A stretch of 64,000 bases of DNA. It comes from JAVBTR01 sp031556065. GTDB lineage: Bacteria; Bacillota; Clostridia; Christensenellales; Aristaeellaceae. Position 1 is the stretch's first letter. Each line of letters opens with the position of its first letter. The notes below the pieces were generated by a model. That model was not told where the DNA came from and did no database searches. It saw only the letters and a program-made list of their open reading frames with translations. Of the stretch, positions 40,739 to 50,649 are shown piece after piece. The translations under genes were made by a program, and so were the position numbers. Location: positions 1-64,000 of the forward strand of contig JAVBTR010000017.1 of NCBI GenBank assembly GCA_031556065.1, in the 5' to 3' direction.

Positions 40739-41716
40739 ATGATATCGGATTTACATGGGGGCGATCTATTCAGCTCTCAGCTTAAGGAAGGTATAGAAGC
40801 GCTGATTAACCATACACAGCCGGATTTAATCCTGCTTGGCGGCGACCAGGTGGATCACCGCGCCATGAGCGGAGCGCTAACCAAAGAAAAACTGCGCGCG
40901 TATCTGGGCGAAGTCATGGCGCTCGCGGAAGAAAAAGGTGTGCCCTGGGCGCATGTATATGGCAATCATGATGGTGGGATAGGGTTGGCAAACGTGGAGC
41001 AGCAGGATGTATACGAGGCCTTCCCCTGCTGCGTGAGCGGGAGGGGGCTGCAAGGTGTCCATGGCGTGAGCAACTATGTGTTGCCCGTGCAAGCATCGGA
41101 TGGAAGCCGCGTTGCATGGCATATTTTCGCGATGGATTCAGGCAGCGGGATTGAGGATTTTCAAAAGGCCTTTCATAAGCCCGATTGTCCTTTCCTGTTG
41201 CCGAACAACCTTGGGGAGGGTGATGACAGCGCTACGGCGTTGTTCGATCAGGCCATATGGTACTATGAAACCTCCAAGGCTTTGGAAGAAGCGGCCGGTG
41301 AGAAAATCCCGGCGATTATGTACCTGCATATTCCGCTGACGGAAATGGCGTGGATGATGAAAAATCCGAAGGAATGCGGCGTGGTAGGCAGCGTGCGGCA
41401 GCCCCTATATCATTCGGAAATGAATTCCGGTTTGTTTATGGCATGCCAGCAGCGCGGCGATGTGCAGGGTATTTATTGCGGGCATACCCATAACAATGAC
41501 CTGTGCGGGACGTTATTCGGGATTCAGATGGCCTATGATGCTGGGATGGGGTATAACAACCATGTGATGGATGATGATCTGCGGGGCGGAAGGGTGATCA
41601 TCCTGAATGAGCAAAAAGAGACACCCATTCAAACCCATTGCGTGAAGCTGATGGATCTGCTAGGCGAGCGCTGCAAAAAGCGCGAGGACTTGATTCGGCT
41701 TGCGCGGCAATCATAG
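40739..41716 (+). CDS. Dcr2/PAP29-like phosphoesterase (paralogue 2), start unclear
   Basis: This cytosolic calcineurin-type phosphoesterase has MISDLHGGD, LLGGDQVDH, HVYGNHDGG, MYLHIPLTEM and YCGHTHNND. The first ATG (40739) gives 325 aa. The sequence before it stays in frame back to 40664 and encodes PILRFRSDGSFHIL, clearly homologous to the N-terminus of paralogue 3 (PLRFKKDGTFKIL). No ATG, GTG or TTG occurs in that stretch; an ATA at 40679 after GGTGAGGAT is the only start-like codon near a ribosome site. Either a non-standard start is used or the true start was lost. The last six bases overlap the convergent regulator gene. Confidence 0.8.
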   Translation: MISDLHGGDLFSSQLKEGIEALINHTQPDLILLGGDQVDHRAMSGALTKEKLRAYLGEVMALAEEKGVPWAHVYGNHDGGIGLANVEQQDVYEAFPCCVSGRGLQGVHGVSNYVLPVQASDGSRVAWHIFAMDSGSGIEDFQKAFHKPDCPFLLPNNLGEGDDSATALFDQAIWYYETSKALEEAAGEKIPAIMYLHIPLTEMAWMMKNPKECGVVGSVRQPLYHSEMNSGLFMACQQRGDVQGIYCGHTHNNDLCGTLFGIQMAYDAGMGYNNHVMDDDLRGGRVIILNEQKETPIQTHCVKLMDLLGERCKKREDLIRLARQS

Positions 41717-44011
41717 CCATATGCTTTCTGGTTCGGGATCAGCATCATCAATGGAAATGCTTGCTGCGCTTTCGTTATTAGGGCCGGAAAGCATTTCGAT
41801 TTTTTTTGATTGTGCACTGGCACGGTATTCGCCGGGGGTCATTCCGGTGGAAGATTTAAAGAAGGCGATAAAGGATTGGGCGTAGTTAAATCCCAGATCG
41901 GCCGCGATGTTCTGGATTTTCTTGTTTGAATCGGTCAGCATATTTTTCGATTGTTCGATTCGAAGCCGGTCTGTATAATTTTTAACCGATACGCCCATTT
42001 CGCGCTGAAACTCCAGGCGAAGGGTGGAGGGGCTCATAAAGAATTCCGCAGCAATCACCTCAACAATAGGGGCGTCTTTCAGATGGGTTTCGATGTACCC
42101 GCAAATACGGCTGATCAGTTCTGATTTTGATCCTTTTTGCTCCTGTGTACTGATCAGGATGGCAAATGCATCCATCATATAATCGCTCATTTCCGCGATG
42201 GATTCCATGCCTAATATGTTCATATGAGATAATTCTGACATACCTTCTTGGTTGATCGGAAGTTCCATAACCAGATGCTGATAGGAACAGAAAAGCTGCA
42301 CATAAAAATCCTTGACAACGCGGGCTAATGCGTCCTGAACAATAAGATACATCTCGAACTTTTTCAGCTCTTCGCGCACGAGATTGACATCTAAGGTTTT
42401 TGAGGCACGCAGAACAGCATTTTCAATTCGGTAGGGATAATCAGGTATGGCGCAATTGCGGATTTCCCGGAAGCAGCAAATGCTGCCGGCTCCACGCACG
42501 ATGCGCATTCCGAGGGCCTCAAGGGCTTGGTGATAAGCATCAGCAAGGAATCCGGCCTCTACAAAGGGCTTGCTAATCCCGATGCTTATTTCTTGTGGAT
42601 GGGTGGTTAACTCCGTGATGCGCTGAGCCGATTCTCGTAATTGTTCGTCTGTATTGAGTTCTTTAGAGGCGATGATCAAAGCAATTTCATTATAATTGGT
42701 GTAGAGCTTGCATATCAGCCGCATAGCAAAATGCTCAAAAACCTGTTCAAGCCTTTTTTCCGAGAGTTGATTGCCGGCAGAGGTTGCATGCAACAGATAA
42801 AGAATACAGCATTTTTCGCTTTCAAAAAGGCGCAAATGGCCGCCTTCATTCTGATCCTCATTGAAGTTAAGCAGCATACGATGGACAAACTGGCGGTTTT
42901 GCCCCGTAATAATATTTTCCCGCAAGCTTCGATCCATCTGTTCATTTTGGACAACGACCGCATCAATGCGGTCAAATACATCAATTTCGCTGTTTCCAAG
43001 CCGATCCGAAATACGCTGGATTGGGCGATAGAGCCGTCTGGAAGTGAACCAGGTGAAAATCAGCCCAAGCACCACAATCAGTAGACAAAGGGCAAGAAAT
43101 GTGTTGCGCGTTGAGAGAATGCGGCTGTTGTAAGCCGTAGCATTCTGAACATATATATAATGCCATCCGCTTTCTGAAGAGATCGTATCATAGACAAACA
43201 GGTTAGCATCTTCAATCTTCACCTCGTGGAAGGAAAGCTCGTTGACAGCGGATTCGCCTTGCGTTAAGAGTGAATCAATGGGATAATAAGGACCAACGCT
43301 GGCAATGGGAAACCCGGCTTGATCGAGAATCATCAAGCTTGTGCTGTTATCCAAGTATATTTCGGAAAAAGTAGAGATGATCGCCGAAAGCCGCAGGTCA
43401 ATGACCACATAGGCGTCCGGTATACCGCGGATACTTAGGGTGGGCAGCGTGCGAACAACGCTGATTACATCAACCGGCCCTGAAGAAGCCACATAATTTA
43501 CCTTTCGGGGAAATGCTTTTTGCTGCAGATTGCGCTGCCCAAGCAATGATTGCAGAAATTCCGCATCATGATAGAGTTCCAATTTGGAAAGGGTTTGATT
43601 GGTCGATACGGTGAAGTCGTAACCCGGGTAATATAGGCAGATACATGAAATGGCATCCGAAGCAGTGACAATTCGGTCTAACTGATCTTGTATTTCGATG
43701 ATCTTGTTATAATTCCCTTCGTTATAGTAATCCATAAAGTGCTGATAGGGGTTATATGAGCTCCGTCCCCCGCTGAACAGGGTGGCAACAGAATTATTCA
43801 TCTGCTTAAACAAGCTATCATGGGAACGCCGCAAAAGCGCAAACATATTACGGCTATTGCTGTCACGCTCCTGATTCATCAATGAAGATGAGAAAATAAC
43901 CTGTATACCGGACAGAAGCAACGCTGCGACAATAAGAATCGAAACAAATGCGCCGAAATATTTGTATACATATTTTCGGTCAGAATCAACTCTAACGATC
44001 TTTTTTTTCAA
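41711..44011 (-). CDS. membrane-bound AraC-type sensor/regulator
   Basis: This protein of about 766 aa has two transmembrane helices (near residues 20-40 and 295-315) that flank an extracellular sensor domain of Cache type. A cytoplasmic linker and a C-terminal AraC DNA-binding domain with two HTH motifs follow (IVEVIAAEFFMSPSTLRLEF and IQNIAADLGFNYAQSFIAF, then GMTPGEYR). Such one-component regulators sense extracellular oligosaccharides and activate nearby LplB/YtcP-type operons. A GTG at 44020 is possible, but AGAGGTG stands six bases from a TTG at 44011, which I prefer. It is convergent with the phosphoesterase gene and divergent from the HAD gene. Confidence 0.9.
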   Translation of the reverse strand: MKKKIVRVDSDRKYVYKYFGAFVSILIVAALLLSGIQVIFSSSLMNQERDSNSRNMFALLRRSHDSLFKQMNNSVATLFSGGRSSYNPYQHFMDYYNEGNYNKIIEIQDQLDRIVTASDAISCICLYYPGYDFTVSTNQTLSKLELYHDAEFLQSLLGQRNLQQKAFPRKVNYVASSGPVDVISVVRTLPTLSIRGIPDAYVVIDLRLSAIISTFSEIYLDNSTSLMILDQAGFPIASVGPYYPIDSLLTQGESAVNELSFHEVKIEDANLFVYDTISSESGWHYIYVQNATAYNSRILSTRNTFLALCLLIVVLGLIFTWFTSRRLYRPIQRISDRLGNSEIDVFDRIDAVVVQNEQMDRSLRENIITGQNRQFVHRMLLNFNEDQNEGGHLRLFESEKCCILYLLHATSAGNQLSEKRLEQVFEHFAMRLICKLYTNYNEIALIIASKELNTDEQLRESAQRITELTTHPQEISIGISKPFVEAGFLADAYHQALEALGMRIVRGAGSICCFREIRNCAIPDYPYRIENAVLRASKTLDVNLVREELKKFEMYLIVQDALARVVKDFYVQLFCSYQHLVMELPINQEGMSELSHMNILGMESIAEMSDYMMDAFAILISTQEQKGSKSELISRICGYIETHLKDAPIVEVIAAEFFMSPSTLRLEFQREMGVSVKNYTDRLRIEQSKNMLTDSNKKIQNIAADLGFNYAQSFIAFFKSSTGMTPGEYRASAQSKKIEMLSGPNNESAASISIDDADPEPESIWL

Positions 44012-44147
44012 AATCTTCACCTCTGCCAGATATCTTTATTCCTAAACAGGATTGGCCTAAATAAAAATGCGTTTCTTCACTAAATATGAGCTACATCAAT
44101 TTTACCGCGGGAACAGGGGTTATGACAATAGCTAAATATAACAAATA

Positions 44148-44180
44148 TAAAGCATTGCATCAGAATGCTAAAATGCTTTA
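44148..44180. promoter_or_regulatory. inverted repeat in the divergent AraC-HAD region
   Basis: TAAAGCAT and ATGCTTTA are separated by 17 bp, with a second GCATT/AATGC pair inside. The region is AT-rich and lies upstream of both genes, so it may bind the AraC-type regulator or another factor. Confidence 0.35.
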
Positions 44181-44277
44181 TGTTTGGTGGATTTCATTAT
44201 TCCCTTTCCCCCCTTGACAGCTATAATAAGCATAAAAGTAAGCCCTAAAAAGGTGTAGCCATTTGATGGGAGGCATT

Positions 44278-44958
44278 ATGCACAAGCAATTCTTGGCAAC
44301 GGATTTTGATGGAACGCTGTGGCGTAACGGGCGTATCTCCGATGAAGATCGTGCCGCAATTCACCGCTGGCGAAAGAGTGGTCGGTTGTTTGGTTTTGTG
44401 ACAGGTCGGGGTATTCATTTCCCCAAGCATATCCGCGGCTTGGGACTGCAGGGTGATTTCTACGTTTGCTATAATGGCGCTCTTTTAATGAACCATGACG
44501 GGGAAATACTCAAAGAGGCACGGATGGATAAACCCGTTTTCGCGGCACTCGAAGATGCTTTTCGTCAAAATGGTATTGCTTTTGATTATGATTTAGCAAA
44601 CGAGGAATCGGATTTCTTTCAGTACTCTGGACTTATGCCCACTTGCGGGCAAGCGGCTGATTTCGCTGCGGAGTTAGATGTCCGGTTCAGCAACCAGGTA
44701 AGCGCTTATGCAAATGGGCTTAATATCAACATTGTCAAAAGGGGCGTGAGTAAAGCAGCAGGCATACGCCATGCGCTGCAACACCTTGGATTATCGGAAG
44801 ATCAAGCCGCGGTAGTCGGTGATGATTTGAATGACCTTGACATGATTGTATCCCTCAATGGTTGGGCGGTTGACAGTGCAAGACCTCAGGTGATAGAGAA
44901 GGTACCGCATCTGTGCCGGTCGGTAGGCGCTTTGATAGATGAACTGATGATAACATAA
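44278..44958 (+). CDS. HAD-superfamily (Cof-type) phosphatase
   Basis: This 226-aa cytosolic phosphatase has HAD motif I DFDGTLW with both aspartates, motif II in GFVTGRG, the C2-type cap, and motif IV in VVGDDLNDLDMI. It most likely removes phosphate from a sugar phosphate. An in-frame ATG at 44263 exists, but GGGAGG stands immediately before the ATG at 44278 (MHKQFLATDFDG). It opens the second plus-strand block and is followed 23 bp later by a phosphoesterase. Confidence 0.88.
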   Translation: MHKQFLATDFDGTLWRNGRISDEDRAAIHRWRKSGRLFGFVTGRGIHFPKHIRGLGLQGDFYVCYNGALLMNHDGEILKEARMDKPVFAALEDAFRQNGIAFDYDLANEESDFFQYSGLMPTCGQAADFAAELDVRFSNQVSAYANGLNINIVKRGVSKAAGIRHALQHLGLSEDQAAVVGDDLNDLDMIVSLNGWAVDSARPQVIEKVPHLCRSVGALIDELMIT

Positions 44959-44981
44959 ATTAACAGGAAGGGATTGTATAT

Positions 44982-46037
44982 ATGTCTTTTGATCTTCAGG
45001 AATATCTTAATCTCAAACGACCCTTGCGGTTTAAAAAGGATGGCACTTTCAAAATTCTCCTTTTGACCGATCCCCACGGAGGGGATGATTCCCATCCGCA
45101 ATTGAAGACCGGCATGGACGCGATCGTAAAAGAAGCAAACCCAGATCTGGTGCTTCTGGGGGGCGATATTACAGGTTGCTATATCGGCTGTGAAACAGCG
45201 GAAGGACTCAAGAATTATCTGACCGATTTAACCGGAATGATGGAGCAGCTGGGAATTCCATGGGCTCATGTTTACGGCAATCATGATTATAACAAAGGGC
45301 TAACCAATGCCGTCCAGCAGACTATTTTTGAAAGCTTTCCCCATTGTGTCAGCAAATTCGGACCCCGTGATATCCATGGTGTCGGGAATTATGTCTTGCC
45401 TGTTCTTCATTCCTGCAAAGACGAAGTGGTTTTTAATGTATGGGGGATGGATAGCCACGATGACAACAAGGTTTTTGTCCGAGAATATGGCCTTCCTGAG
45501 GACACCGTATTCTGCTTGCCTAATCATTTCGGTTCGGGCTACTGGAGCGATGCACCCCATGCAGATCAAGTCGTCTGGTATTATGAAATTTCAAAGGCAA
45601 TTGAAAAAACGCTTGGATACAAGGTTCCGGGTATGATGTATATGCATATTCCGCTGCTGGAATTTAGCCTGATTCCAAGGAACCCTGCGCAGTGCAGCAT
45701 GATAGGTGAGCAAAGAGAAGATGTCTGTTCCAACGAACTGAACTCAGGTTTGTTTTCCACTTGCCTGCAGCGCGGCGACGTGAAGGCGATTTTCGCAGGC
45801 CATGACCATCTCAATGATTTTACCGGTGTATATTGCGGTATCCGTTTGGGCAACTGCGCGGGAATCAATTATGACGCCGGGTCGGCTGACGATCTGCGGG
45901 GAGGGCGTGTGATTGAACTGAATGAAAACGATCCTTGGCAGATTCAGACGTACATGCTCAAGCTTCGGGATGTCTTAGGCGCAGCGGCTGATAACCGTGG
46001 ACGTCCTCCAATAGTGAAGCAAACAGGAGGTAAGTAA
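44982..46037 (+). CDS. Dcr2/PAP29-like phosphoesterase (paralogue 3)
   Basis: This 351-aa protein has a full N-terminus (MSFDLQEYLNLKRPLRFKKD) and all dimetal motifs: LLTDPHGGDD, LLGGDITGC, HVYGNHDYN, MYMHIPLLEF and FAGHDHLNDF. The first motif has Pro-His where the other copies have Ile/Leu-His, but keeps the metal Asp and His. NSGLFSTCLQRGDVKAIFAG matches the group. It is cytosolic. The next gene, a PHP hydrolase, starts one base after its stop, so two unrelated phosphoesterase folds are made from one transcript. Confidence 0.87.
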   Translation: MSFDLQEYLNLKRPLRFKKDGTFKILLLTDPHGGDDSHPQLKTGMDAIVKEANPDLVLLGGDITGCYIGCETAEGLKNYLTDLTGMMEQLGIPWAHVYGNHDYNKGLTNAVQQTIFESFPHCVSKFGPRDIHGVGNYVLPVLHSCKDEVVFNVWGMDSHDDNKVFVREYGLPEDTVFCLPNHFGSGYWSDAPHADQVVWYYEISKAIEKTLGYKVPGMMYMHIPLLEFSLIPRNPAQCSMIGEQREDVCSNELNSGLFSTCLQRGDVKAIFAGHDHLNDFTGVYCGIRLGNCAGINYDAGSADDLRGGRVIELNENDPWQIQTYMLKLRDVLGAAADNRGRPPIVKQTGGK

Positions 46038-46038
46038 A

Positions 46039-47460
46039 ATGAAATTTCCCAAAAGTTTTGAACTGAATAATTATGATGTGTTTCCCAGTATCGTAGCAGC
46101 CGGCAAAGAAACGGTTATGCACATCAGGCCTTTAGGCGGCCGCAGAGCATTTGTGCCGGGAGAGAACTATAAACTTACCGTTGCGGCCTTGAGCACCGGG
46201 CGGCCCAGGTACTTCCCCACAACCGCTGATTTTCAGGAGGTCCCCCTTTGCTGCGATGAGAACGGCGGATTCACTTTCACTCACACGTTTAAAACGGAGC
46301 AGGAGTATTTTCTGCGGATCCCCTTTATCAATAAAAACGGGAAGGAAGAAAGGCGCCAATTCTCGGTGTACTGTGTAGAAGGGGAACTGGTTGGCCGCTA
46401 TCCCTTCATTGGAGATACGCATATCCACACCTGCTGCTCCGATGGCGCGGAGCAGCCTGAAACCGTCTGCGCCAGCTACCGGCAGAATGGATATGATTTT
46501 CTGACTGTCAGTGATCATGAGCGCTATTACCCATCTCTTCAGGCCATGGCGTTTTATAAAGAGGTTCCTACGGATTTTGTGATTGTCCCAGGAGAAGAAG
46601 TGCACATGCTCGCGCCTGACGGATCGGATATTTGCGACGTGCACATTGTAAACTTTGGCGGAGAATATAGCATAAACGCGCTTGTGGAAGGGCTTGCAAT
46701 AGAAGAAACCGGCAGAGATAAAAAGTATCGCTCCATCCGGGAGGATTGCCCAGATATTATGACAAAGGACGCATTCTATGAGCTGATACAGGCGCGGATG
46801 GCGGAGATGAACGTTCCGGAGGGGGTTGATCCCTTGTGTGCCGCCGTGGTCGCATGGGTGTTTGAACAGATCAAGCAAGCAAATGGCCTGGGCATTTTTG
46901 CGCATCCCTTCTGGTTCAATGATGTACAAAACGTACCGGATGCCATGATCGATTACATTATAGAAAACAACCTGCTGGATGCCTCGGAGGTAATAGGCGG
47001 CGAGCATTATTACGACGGGCGGTATTACGAGCAAAACAGGCTTCAGGTGCTCCGCTATCATGACGACCGGGCAAGGGGGTACCATTATGCTGTTGTGGGC
47101 GGCTCCGACAGCCATTCCTGTCATAATACCAATCCTGATGCTTTGATCAGCTCCACAATGGTGTTCTCAGCCGAGAATGAGCGTAAGGCGCTGATTGATG
47201 CCATCAAGAACTTTTACTCCATCGCCATTGATACCTTTAACAAGGAAATAAAACTGGTGGGTGAACTGCGCTTGGCCCGGTACGGCAATTTTCTATTGAA
47301 GCATTATTTTCCGCTTCACGATGAGCTTTGCTTTGAGGAAGGGCGGCTGATGAAGCAATACGCCACCGGCACGGCAGAGGAAAAGAAGGAAGCGCTGGAC
47401 GATTTGAAACGCATCCATGGACGGATAAAGAGACTCCAGCGCAAGTACTTCTCGTTCTAA
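46039..47460 (+). CDS. PHP-domain metallohydrolase (CehA/McbA type)
   Basis: This 473-aa protein has an N-terminal beta-sandwich-like region (residues about 1-125) and a PHP domain that starts FIGDTHIHTCCSDGAE (HxH near residue 134). It continues with FLTVSDHERYYPS, PGEEVHMLAPDGSDICDVHI, GLGIFAHPFWFND and VVGGSDSHSCHN, which together supply the trinuclear metal ligands. CehA/McbA proteins hydrolyse phosphoesters, phosphodiesters or carbamates. It is translationally close to the phosphoesterase before it (1-bp gap, AGGAGG). It resembles in type the partial protein at the left window edge. Confidence 0.88.
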   Translation: MKFPKSFELNNYDVFPSIVAAGKETVMHIRPLGGRRAFVPGENYKLTVAALSTGRPRYFPTTADFQEVPLCCDENGGFTFTHTFKTEQEYFLRIPFINKNGKEERRQFSVYCVEGELVGRYPFIGDTHIHTCCSDGAEQPETVCASYRQNGYDFLTVSDHERYYPSLQAMAFYKEVPTDFVIVPGEEVHMLAPDGSDICDVHIVNFGGEYSINALVEGLAIEETGRDKKYRSIREDCPDIMTKDAFYELIQARMAEMNVPEGVDPLCAAVVAWVFEQIKQANGLGIFAHPFWFNDVQNVPDAMIDYIIENNLLDASEVIGGEHYYDGRYYEQNRLQVLRYHDDRARGYHYAVVGGSDSHSCHNTNPDALISSTMVFSAENERKALIDAIKNFYSIAIDTFNKEIKLVGELRLARYGNFLLKHYFPLHDELCFEEGRLMKQYATGTAEEKKEALDDLKRIHGRIKRLQRKYFSF

Positions 47461-47568
47461 AGAATCATTGACGAAAACCCATGTGAACACTGCCGGGCAA
47501 TTAGGCACCCATATAGAGGGTGAACCCTATCGGATAGGATGAAGGACTGCAAAAGGTTGGTGGAGGCA

Positions 47569-49317
47569 ATGAACCGATCGTTTCAGACGCATGAGATACG
47601 GAAAGTGATGGATTTGGGAGGCTTATGGAAGTTTGAAACCCCACATCAGGCACAGCAAATGTTTGTGCCCTCCTGCTGGGAAAACGTGCCCGGACTGGAA
47701 GGCTATCGCGGCACGGCGGAATACAGCCGTGAAATTATCGTAGAGGATAGCGGGCCTCTTCGATTGGTATTTGAGGGGGTCAGCCATACAGCGCAAGTGT
47801 ATGTGGATGATGTATTGCTGATGCGGCATTATGGCGCGTATGGTGCTTTTTCGGGCATTTGCTTCCCCGGCGTGGGCAGTCATCAGCTGCGGGTGGCTGT
47901 AGACAACAGCTTTTCAGAGGATTCCGCCCTGCATGTCCCCAATGATTATATGACCTATGGCGGTATCACCCGCCCCTGCCAGATGGAAACGGTATCCAAT
48001 GTGTATATCCAATCGGTGCGGATCGGGGCCAAAAAGGATAGTCTAGGCTGGCATTTAGCACTTGCGGCGGTGGTTGAAAACCTTAGTGACACAGATGTTT
48101 TGGTGACATTGCGATTTAGTGCCGGGGCTAAGGAGATAGAGATTGCCTCCCCTATGAAAGCCCGTCAGACACAACTCGTTTCGGGACAAATAGAGGGCTT
48201 CCAAGGGGCGTTGTGGGAGCCCGAAGCACCGAATCTATACTGCCTAAAAACCGTGCTGCTGGTGCAAGGCGTACCAGTGGACGACCTGATAGAGCGCTTT
48301 GGTTTACGGGAGATAAGCTGGGACTCCAAGGGCTTGCTGCTTAACGGCAGACGGACGTTCATTAAAGGATTTAACCGCCATGAGGATTTGGCCAATTATG
48401 GCTGTGCCATTCCGATAGAAGCCATGATGCATGATCTAATGCTCATTAAGGATATGGGGGCCAATGCCATCCGTACAAGCCATTATCCAAACGACCAGCG
48501 ATTCCTGGATTTGTGCGATGAGATGGGCATTCTGGTCTGGGAAGAGGGCCATGCCCGGGGCCTGCACATCCAGCAGCAGAGCAACCCTCATTTCATGGCG
48601 CAATGTCGTTTGACCTTGACCGAAATGATTACCCAGCACCATCATCACCCGTCCATTATCATTTGGGGCATGCTCAATGAATGCGCCAGCGAAACGCAGG
48701 AAGGACGCAGGCAGTATCAGGAATTGTTTTCGCTGATGCGCAGCCTTGATGCGAGCCGCCCGGTGGTTTCAGCCTCCTGCAGACGAGGTGCTGATTGGCA
48801 CATTCCGGGGGATATACGGCCCGAAGCCAAGGGTGATATATGCCATGATCTGGAGGATATTGTCTGTCACAATATCTATCCGGGTTGGTATACCGATACA
48901 TCCACTTATGCTATGATCGATGCGCTGTGGGATGCAGTGCAGCCCCGGGGCGGTGCGGGTAAGCCTTTGATTATCAGCGAAATTGGCGCAGGGGCGTTGT
49001 ATGGTTATCATGATCCGGGCCATGCAAAATGGTCGGAAGAGCGGCAAAGCGATATTCTTGCCGAGCAGTTGGATGCGCTATTGACCCATCCTCATGTGGC
49101 GGGATTTTTCCTGTGGCATTTCTGCGACTGCCGGATTACTGGCGAAGGCAACGGTTTCCGCGACCGTCCCCGCACCATGAACAACAAAGGCGCTGTGGAT
49201 GAATATCGGCGGCCTAAAATAGCGTACAATACCATTCGTGAAAAGCTAAAAGAGAATACAGCATTTGTATGGAGCAAAAGGCCTGAGAAAGGAAGTGATG
49301 ATCCATATGGTGTGTAA
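47569..49317 (+). CDS. GH2-family glycoside hydrolase (beta-glucuronidase/galactosidase-like)
   Basis: This protein of about 582 aa has the GH2 order: sugar-binding jelly roll (GLWKFETP, YRGTAEYSREIIV), Ig-like domain, and a TIM barrel with NRHEDLANYG, IRTSHYPNDQRFLDLCDEMG, the acid/base Glu in IIIWGMLNECASE and the nucleophile Glu in PLIISEIGAGALYG. The late HFCDCRITGEG resembles beta-glucuronidases more than beta-galactosidases, but the substrate is unproven. No signal peptide is present. An upstream ATG at 47539 abuts its ribosome-like bases; GTGGAGG before 47569 makes that the better start. Confidence 0.88.
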   Translation: MNRSFQTHEIRKVMDLGGLWKFETPHQAQQMFVPSCWENVPGLEGYRGTAEYSREIIVEDSGPLRLVFEGVSHTAQVYVDDVLLMRHYGAYGAFSGICFPGVGSHQLRVAVDNSFSEDSALHVPNDYMTYGGITRPCQMETVSNVYIQSVRIGAKKDSLGWHLALAAVVENLSDTDVLVTLRFSAGAKEIEIASPMKARQTQLVSGQIEGFQGALWEPEAPNLYCLKTVLLVQGVPVDDLIERFGLREISWDSKGLLLNGRRTFIKGFNRHEDLANYGCAIPIEAMMHDLMLIKDMGANAIRTSHYPNDQRFLDLCDEMGILVWEEGHARGLHIQQQSNPHFMAQCRLTLTEMITQHHHHPSIIIWGMLNECASETQEGRRQYQELFSLMRSLDASRPVVSASCRRGADWHIPGDIRPEAKGDICHDLEDIVCHNIYPGWYTDTSTYAMIDALWDAVQPRGGAGKPLIISEIGAGALYGYHDPGHAKWSEERQSDILAEQLDALLTHPHVAGFFLWHFCDCRITGEGNGFRDRPRTMNNKGAVDEYRRPKIAYNTIREKLKENTAFVWSKRPEKGSDDPYGV

Positions 49318-49477
49318 AGCGGGGGCTTTTCCCATGCGTATTGTAAGTTACGCAATGAAAGGTAAAACGAAAGTGCTTCTCACTGGCGCGCGGCATGGAT
49401 AGCGGCGTTCTGCCCTTTGCTTGGGGCTGAAATTCGGATTATTTTGGACAATATTAGCGTTATAAAAGGAGAACAGT

Positions 49478-50647
49478 ATGGAAAGTGTAAAAATTGGTAT
49501 CATTGGTATTGGCAACCGTGGCACGGAAATCGCACAGCATATCTGCCGGGGGGCGACGGAGGGATTGAGTCTGACCGCTGTAGCGGACATCAATCCTCAG
49601 AGGCTTGATTGGGCAAAAGAAAACCTGCCTGATGTGGAGCGCTATGCGGATGGTATGGCGCTGATTACAAGCGGCAAGGTGGACGCCGTGGTGGTGGCTG
49701 TGCCACATTACGACCATCCCTATCTATCCATAGAAGCCCTAAAGCGGGATATCCATGTCATGTGCGAAAAGCCGGCAGGCGTCTATACGAAAGCTGTGCG
49801 TGAAGCCATCGAATATGCTAAAAATTCAACGGCGACCTTTGCCATAATGTTCAACCAGCGCGCCAATTGTGTATACCGTAAGATGCGGGAAATCGTAGCC
49901 TCCGGGGAAATGGGTGAAATCCGCCGTACCTGCTGGATTAATACCGAATGGTTCCGCTCCCAAAGCTACTATGATTCCGGCTCTTGGCGGGCAACATGGG
50001 CAGGGGAGGGCGGCGGTGTGCTGCTGAACCAATGCCCCCACCAATTGGATTTATGGCAATGGATTTGCGGCATGCCAGTGCGGGTGCGGGCTTTTGCCCA
50101 TGATGGAAAGTGGCATGATATCGAGGTGGAGGATGATGTGACGGCCTATGTGGAGTATGCAAACGGCGCCACAGGCACCTTTATTACGTCTACCGGCGAT
50201 GCCCCCGGCACGAACCGCTTTGAAATCACCTTTGATAGGGGCAGCCTGATTAGCGATGGGGGCAAGCTGATAATGAAGCTGCTTGATACGCCCATTCCAC
50301 AGTTTATGAAAGAATTTAAGGGCGGCTTTGGGCGGCCTGGTTGCCAGGTCATCGAGGTTAAGACCGACGGGCAGGATTTAGGCACGATCGCGGTTCTTAA
50401 CGCCTTTGCGGCACACATCCTTACTGGCGCGCCGCTGATGGCACAGGGCGCGGAAGGCATCAACGGCCTTACCCTTTCTAACGCCATGCACCTGTCTTCC
50501 TGGACAGGTACTACGGTTGAACTGCCCCTTGACGAAGAGGCTTTTCTTGCTGAGCTAAATAAGCGCAGGGCCGTATCAAATCAAAAAGAGGATTTGCATG
50601 TTGGCGGTATGATGGATATCAGTCAATCCCGCGAAGGAGGGATATAA
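49478..50647 (+). CDS. Gfo/Idh/MocA-family oxidoreductase
   Basis: This 389-aa NAD(P)-dependent sugar oxidoreductase has the N-terminal Rossmann start KIGIIGIGNRGTEIAQ, VVVAVPHYDHPYL, the catalytic-lysine motif MCEKPAGVYT, and a C-terminal alpha/beta domain with GVLLNQCPHQLDLWQWICG. It would oxidise a sugar hydroxyl, commonly at C3. Two xylose-isomerase-like TIM barrels and a GH4 follow in the same operon. That assembly recalls the 3-keto-sugar routes used to cleave C- and O-glycosides. AAAGGAG precedes the ATG. Confidence 0.92.
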   Translation: MESVKIGIIGIGNRGTEIAQHICRGATEGLSLTAVADINPQRLDWAKENLPDVERYADGMALITSGKVDAVVVAVPHYDHPYLSIEALKRDIHVMCEKPAGVYTKAVREAIEYAKNSTATFAIMFNQRANCVYRKMREIVASGEMGEIRRTCWINTEWFRSQSYYDSGSWRATWAGEGGGVLLNQCPHQLDLWQWICGMPVRVRAFAHDGKWHDIEVEDDVTAYVEYANGATGTFITSTGDAPGTNRFEITFDRGSLISDGGKLIMKLLDTPIPQFMKEFKGGFGRPGCQVIEVKTDGQDLGTIAVLNAFAAHILTGAPLMAQGAEGINGLTLSNAMHLSSWTGTTVELPLDEEAFLAELNKRRAVSNQKEDLHVGGMMDISQSREGGI

Positions 50648-50649
50648 GC

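Noticed and set aside
44214..44228. TTGACA followed closely by TATAAT as the HAD gene promoter
   Set aside because: The two boxes are only 3 bp apart, which cannot form a sigma-A promoter together; no partner at 17 bp was found.
46132..47124. Long minus-strand frame (330 codons) opposite the PHP gene
   Set aside because: It is a shadow of the strongly supported PHP gene, with no ribosome site or recognisable motif.
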